From NCBI RefSeq assembly GCF_004297185.1, contig NZ_PGCL01000003.1, positions 372,001 through 436,000 on the forward strand: DNA of 64,000 bases, in the 5' to 3' direction. Positions 62,134 through 64,000 of this stretch are shown piece by piece (the stretch's first letter is position 1; each line of letters opens with the position of its first letter). Made by a program: the position numbers and the translations under genes. The stretch comes from Methanofollis fontis. GTDB taxonomy: Archaea; Halobacteriota; Methanomicrobia; Methanomicrobiales; Methanofollaceae. A model generated the notes under the pieces. The model was not told the DNA's origin. It worked only from the letters and a program-made list of their open reading frames with translations, and made no database searches.

Positions 62134-64000
62134 ATGCTGGATATAAAGGCTTTTTTTTCGCGTTTACTGAAGGATCGACCCCTCACCGAACACCTCATGA
62201 TCTCGGTGATCATACTGATCGTGCTCATAATTGCCTCGCTTTCCGCCTTCTCCTATTATGAAGCACAGTCCGGGCTTGAAGAGCGTGAACGCCTGCTCCA
62301 GATAGAGACCGAACAGAGCATCATCCAGTGGATGACCCTTGTCGATGAGGGCCTGAAGATGTATGATGACACCCTCGATTTAAGGATGAAAGACAGTTTT
62401 GAGGGTTTTCTCGAGGCATACCAGGATTCGGGGGGCGATCCCTCCAGGATGAATCTGGAGGATCTCAAAACCGGGCTTGACAATACAATGGACCTCTATA
62501 TCATCAATTCAAGCGGCGTGATCGAATACAGCACTGTTGCTGAAGAAATCGGCGTTGATTTTTCTCAGATCCCGGAATTTTATCAATATCTCACCTCTAT
62601 CAGGGAGAGCGACAATTTTTCAGCGGACCGGGTGGTGCGGGAGAGCTCTACGGGTGCAATCAGGAAATTTGCCTATATGCCAACGCCAGACCACAGGTAT
62701 ATCCTCGAACTCGGACTGGTGCCGGATCTCCTGAAAGACCGGAAACTCGGACTCTCCTATGTGGATGCCGCCGAAGATCTCAAAAAAATAAACCGGAACC
62801 TGCAATCCATTCGAATTTATGATATATTTGGCAAAACTGTCGGCAACAAGAGTCATGTCCCAACCCCCCTCCAGCAAGAACGGATCAAAGCGGCGATACA
62901 GGAGCGCACAGGGAACCAGTCCTATGATCCGGCGAACAAAACCGCGACTGACTATATCTTTATCGATCTCTTCGATCCTGACTATCCTTCTGATATGAGT
63001 CTGGTGATCGAACTCACCTTCACCACCGCCCCCCTTGAAAGAAGTCTGAATTCGATCTTCTTCACCCATCTCCTGATCGCACTCCTCGCTCTCCTGATCA
63101 GCATGATCCTCGCATTTTCCCTGATTCGATATATATCAAAACCGATTTCCCGTATGGTTGCCGACGTCGATCAGATCGCCCATGGTGACCTGGATCACCG
63201 GATCCAGCATACCCGGGGTGTTGAACTCACCAGACTGGAGGAGAGCATCAACGCCATGGTTGGCACCCTGAAATCAAGCCTTACACGGGCACAGGAATCA
63301 GAAGAGGCCCTGAAACAGACGAATGAGAACCTTGAAAAAATTGTTGAAAAACGAACCGCAGATCTCCAGAATGCAAATGCAGAGGCAAACCTCTATCTTG
63401 ACATCATATCCCACGACATCAACAATGTGAATACCATCGGGCTTGGATATGTCCACATATTAAGACGGCGCCTCTCAGGTGGAGATAGGGAGTATGCCGA
63501 AAAAATCACCAGAACCATTCACAGAAGCAGTGGAATCATCCATAATGTCGCAACCATCAGGATGATACACCAGAAACGCCTCCCCCTCCAACCAGTGGAC
63601 CTGGACCGGGTAATCAGAGATGAGATCGCCCATAATCCCGAGGCCAGGATCCATTTTTCGGGTTGCGAAGGTCTGAAGGTCTATGCGGATTCGCTCCTCT
63701 CAGAAGTCTTTTCGAACCTGATCTCAAACTCACTGAAGTTTATGGAGAAGGATGGCGATATCACGATTCGCGTCTCCGATGAGGACAGGGAGATCATGGT
63801 TTCGGTGGAGGATACAGGACCGGGCATTCCCGATGAACTCAAGGAGGTCATCTTCAACCGCTTCAAGAGGGGGAGCGAACGGCAGACAGGAAAGGGCCTT
63901 GGCCTCTATATCGTCAGATCGCTGGTGGAGAATTACGGTGGAAGGGTCTGGGCAGATGACCGGATACCCGGACAACAAACTGCCGGTGCGGCGATCCGAT
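62134..64000 (+). CDS. Sensor histidine kinase with extracytoplasmic sensor and HAMP (partial)
   Basis: The frame is open from ATG 62134 to the window edge (622 codons, no stop). Helix 1 is about residues 18-40. An external sensor domain of double-Cache type is about 41-305. Helix 2 is about 309-334 (HLLIALLALLISMILAFSLI), followed by HAMP (335-385) and a coiled coil (EALKQTNENLEKIVEKRTAD). The phosphoacceptor His is near 427 in YLDIISHDINNVNT. The ATPase boxes are NLISNSLKF, EDTGPGIPDE and GKGLGLYIV. Only the last few residues are missing. It has no adjacent regulator inside the window. Confidence 0.93.
   Translation, partial: MLDIKAFFSRLLKDRPLTEHLMISVIILIVLIIASLSAFSYYEAQSGLEERERLLQIETEQSIIQWMTLVDEGLKMYDDTLDLRMKDSFEGFLEAYQDSGGDPSRMNLEDLKTGLDNTMDLYIINSSGVIEYSTVAEEIGVDFSQIPEFYQYLTSIRESDNFSADRVVRESSTGAIRKFAYMPTPDHRYILELGLVPDLLKDRKLGLSYVDAAEDLKKINRNLQSIRIYDIFGKTVGNKSHVPTPLQQERIKAAIQERTGNQSYDPANKTATDYIFIDLFDPDYPSDMSLVIELTFTTAPLERSLNSIFFTHLLIALLALLISMILAFSLIRYISKPISRMVADVDQIAHGDLDHRIQHTRGVELTRLEESINAMVGTLKSSLTRAQESEEALKQTNENLEKIVEKRTADLQNANAEANLYLDIISHDINNVNTIGLGYVHILRRRLSGGDREYAEKITRTIHRSSGIIHNVATIRMIHQKRLPLQPVDLDRVIRDEIAHNPEARIHFSGCEGLKVYADSLLSEVFSNLISNSLKFMEKDGDITIRVSDEDREIMVSVEDTGPGIPDELKEVIFNRFKRGSERQTGKGLGLYIVRSLVENYGGRVWADDRIPGQQTAGAAIR

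Noticed and set aside
1-64000. CRISPR arrays, insertion sequences, integrases, rRNA genes
   Set aside because: No regularly spaced repeats, no transposase or integrase motifs, no terminal inverted repeats with target duplications, and no rRNA-like sequence was seen while reading.

Overview
The window is chromosomal DNA from a GC-rich euryarchaeal methanogen, most likely of the order Methanomicrobiales (a Methanofollis or Methanoculleus relative is an inference, not a proof). The evidence is the archaeal core gene set: Sec61-beta/SecG, proteasome beta subunit, the transcription-termination nuclease FttA (aCPSF1), family B DNA polymerase, archaeal topoisomerase I, geranylgeranylglyceryl phosphate synthase, archaeal-type threonyl-tRNA synthetase, GatCAB and PyrDK. 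Promoters are archaeal, with TATA boxes about 25 bp from start codons (leaderless) or followed by short leaders with Shine-Dalgarno (SD) sites. Genes are dense, and ATGA or TAATG overlaps are frequent.

Layout. 1-9.1 kb: secG diverging from an amidohydrolase, uspA, a four-CBS protein, psmB-fttA, an MFS pump, a small unknown protein, an archaeal RNase III (minus) and an aldehyde dehydrogenase. 9.1-15.1 kb: a SpeD-like pyruvoyl enzyme with an AT-rich, repeat-bearing upstream region, then a minus-strand operon made of a HAMP membrane protein, a 76-residue protein, two Roadblock/LC7-type proteins and an M1 aminopeptidase. 15.2-24.1 kb: an RND/MMPL exporter, a tightly overlapped four-gene sensor operon (membrane PAS kinase, hybrid kinase, two receiver-PAS proteins) behind a TATA box with an inverted repeat at the predicted start point, and a 60-residue membrane protein. 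24.2-45.2 kb: housekeeping genes (serS, tRNA-Ile, iorAB, a flavodoxin-like protein, polB-mdh, pyrDK, mobA, panE, ogt, XPD-like helicase, mscS, purB) and a sensor protein with a degenerate receiver and no ATPase domain. 45.2-56.5 kb: an asparagine-synthase-like ATP pyrophosphatase ahead of gatCAB, then topA, GGGP synthase, a TrmJ-like methyltransferase, dcd and thrS. 56.5-64 kb: an accessory region with two doubtful ORFs, a membrane-anchored cohesin protein, a cohesin/PKD/fasciclin/dockerin protein, a radical SAM/SPASM gene interrupted by an in-frame TAA, and a sensor histidine kinase that runs off the window.

The most unusual material is (i) the cohesin-dockerin surface pair followed by a radical SAM gene whose only stop codon before its natural end lies two codons before the first cluster cysteine, (ii) the HAMP/Roadblock cluster, which resembles a conservon-type signalling unit without kinase or GTPase, and (iii) two signalling loci, one intact and operator-controlled, one apparently catalytically dead. 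All functional statements come from reading translated sequence and motifs; no database search was run.
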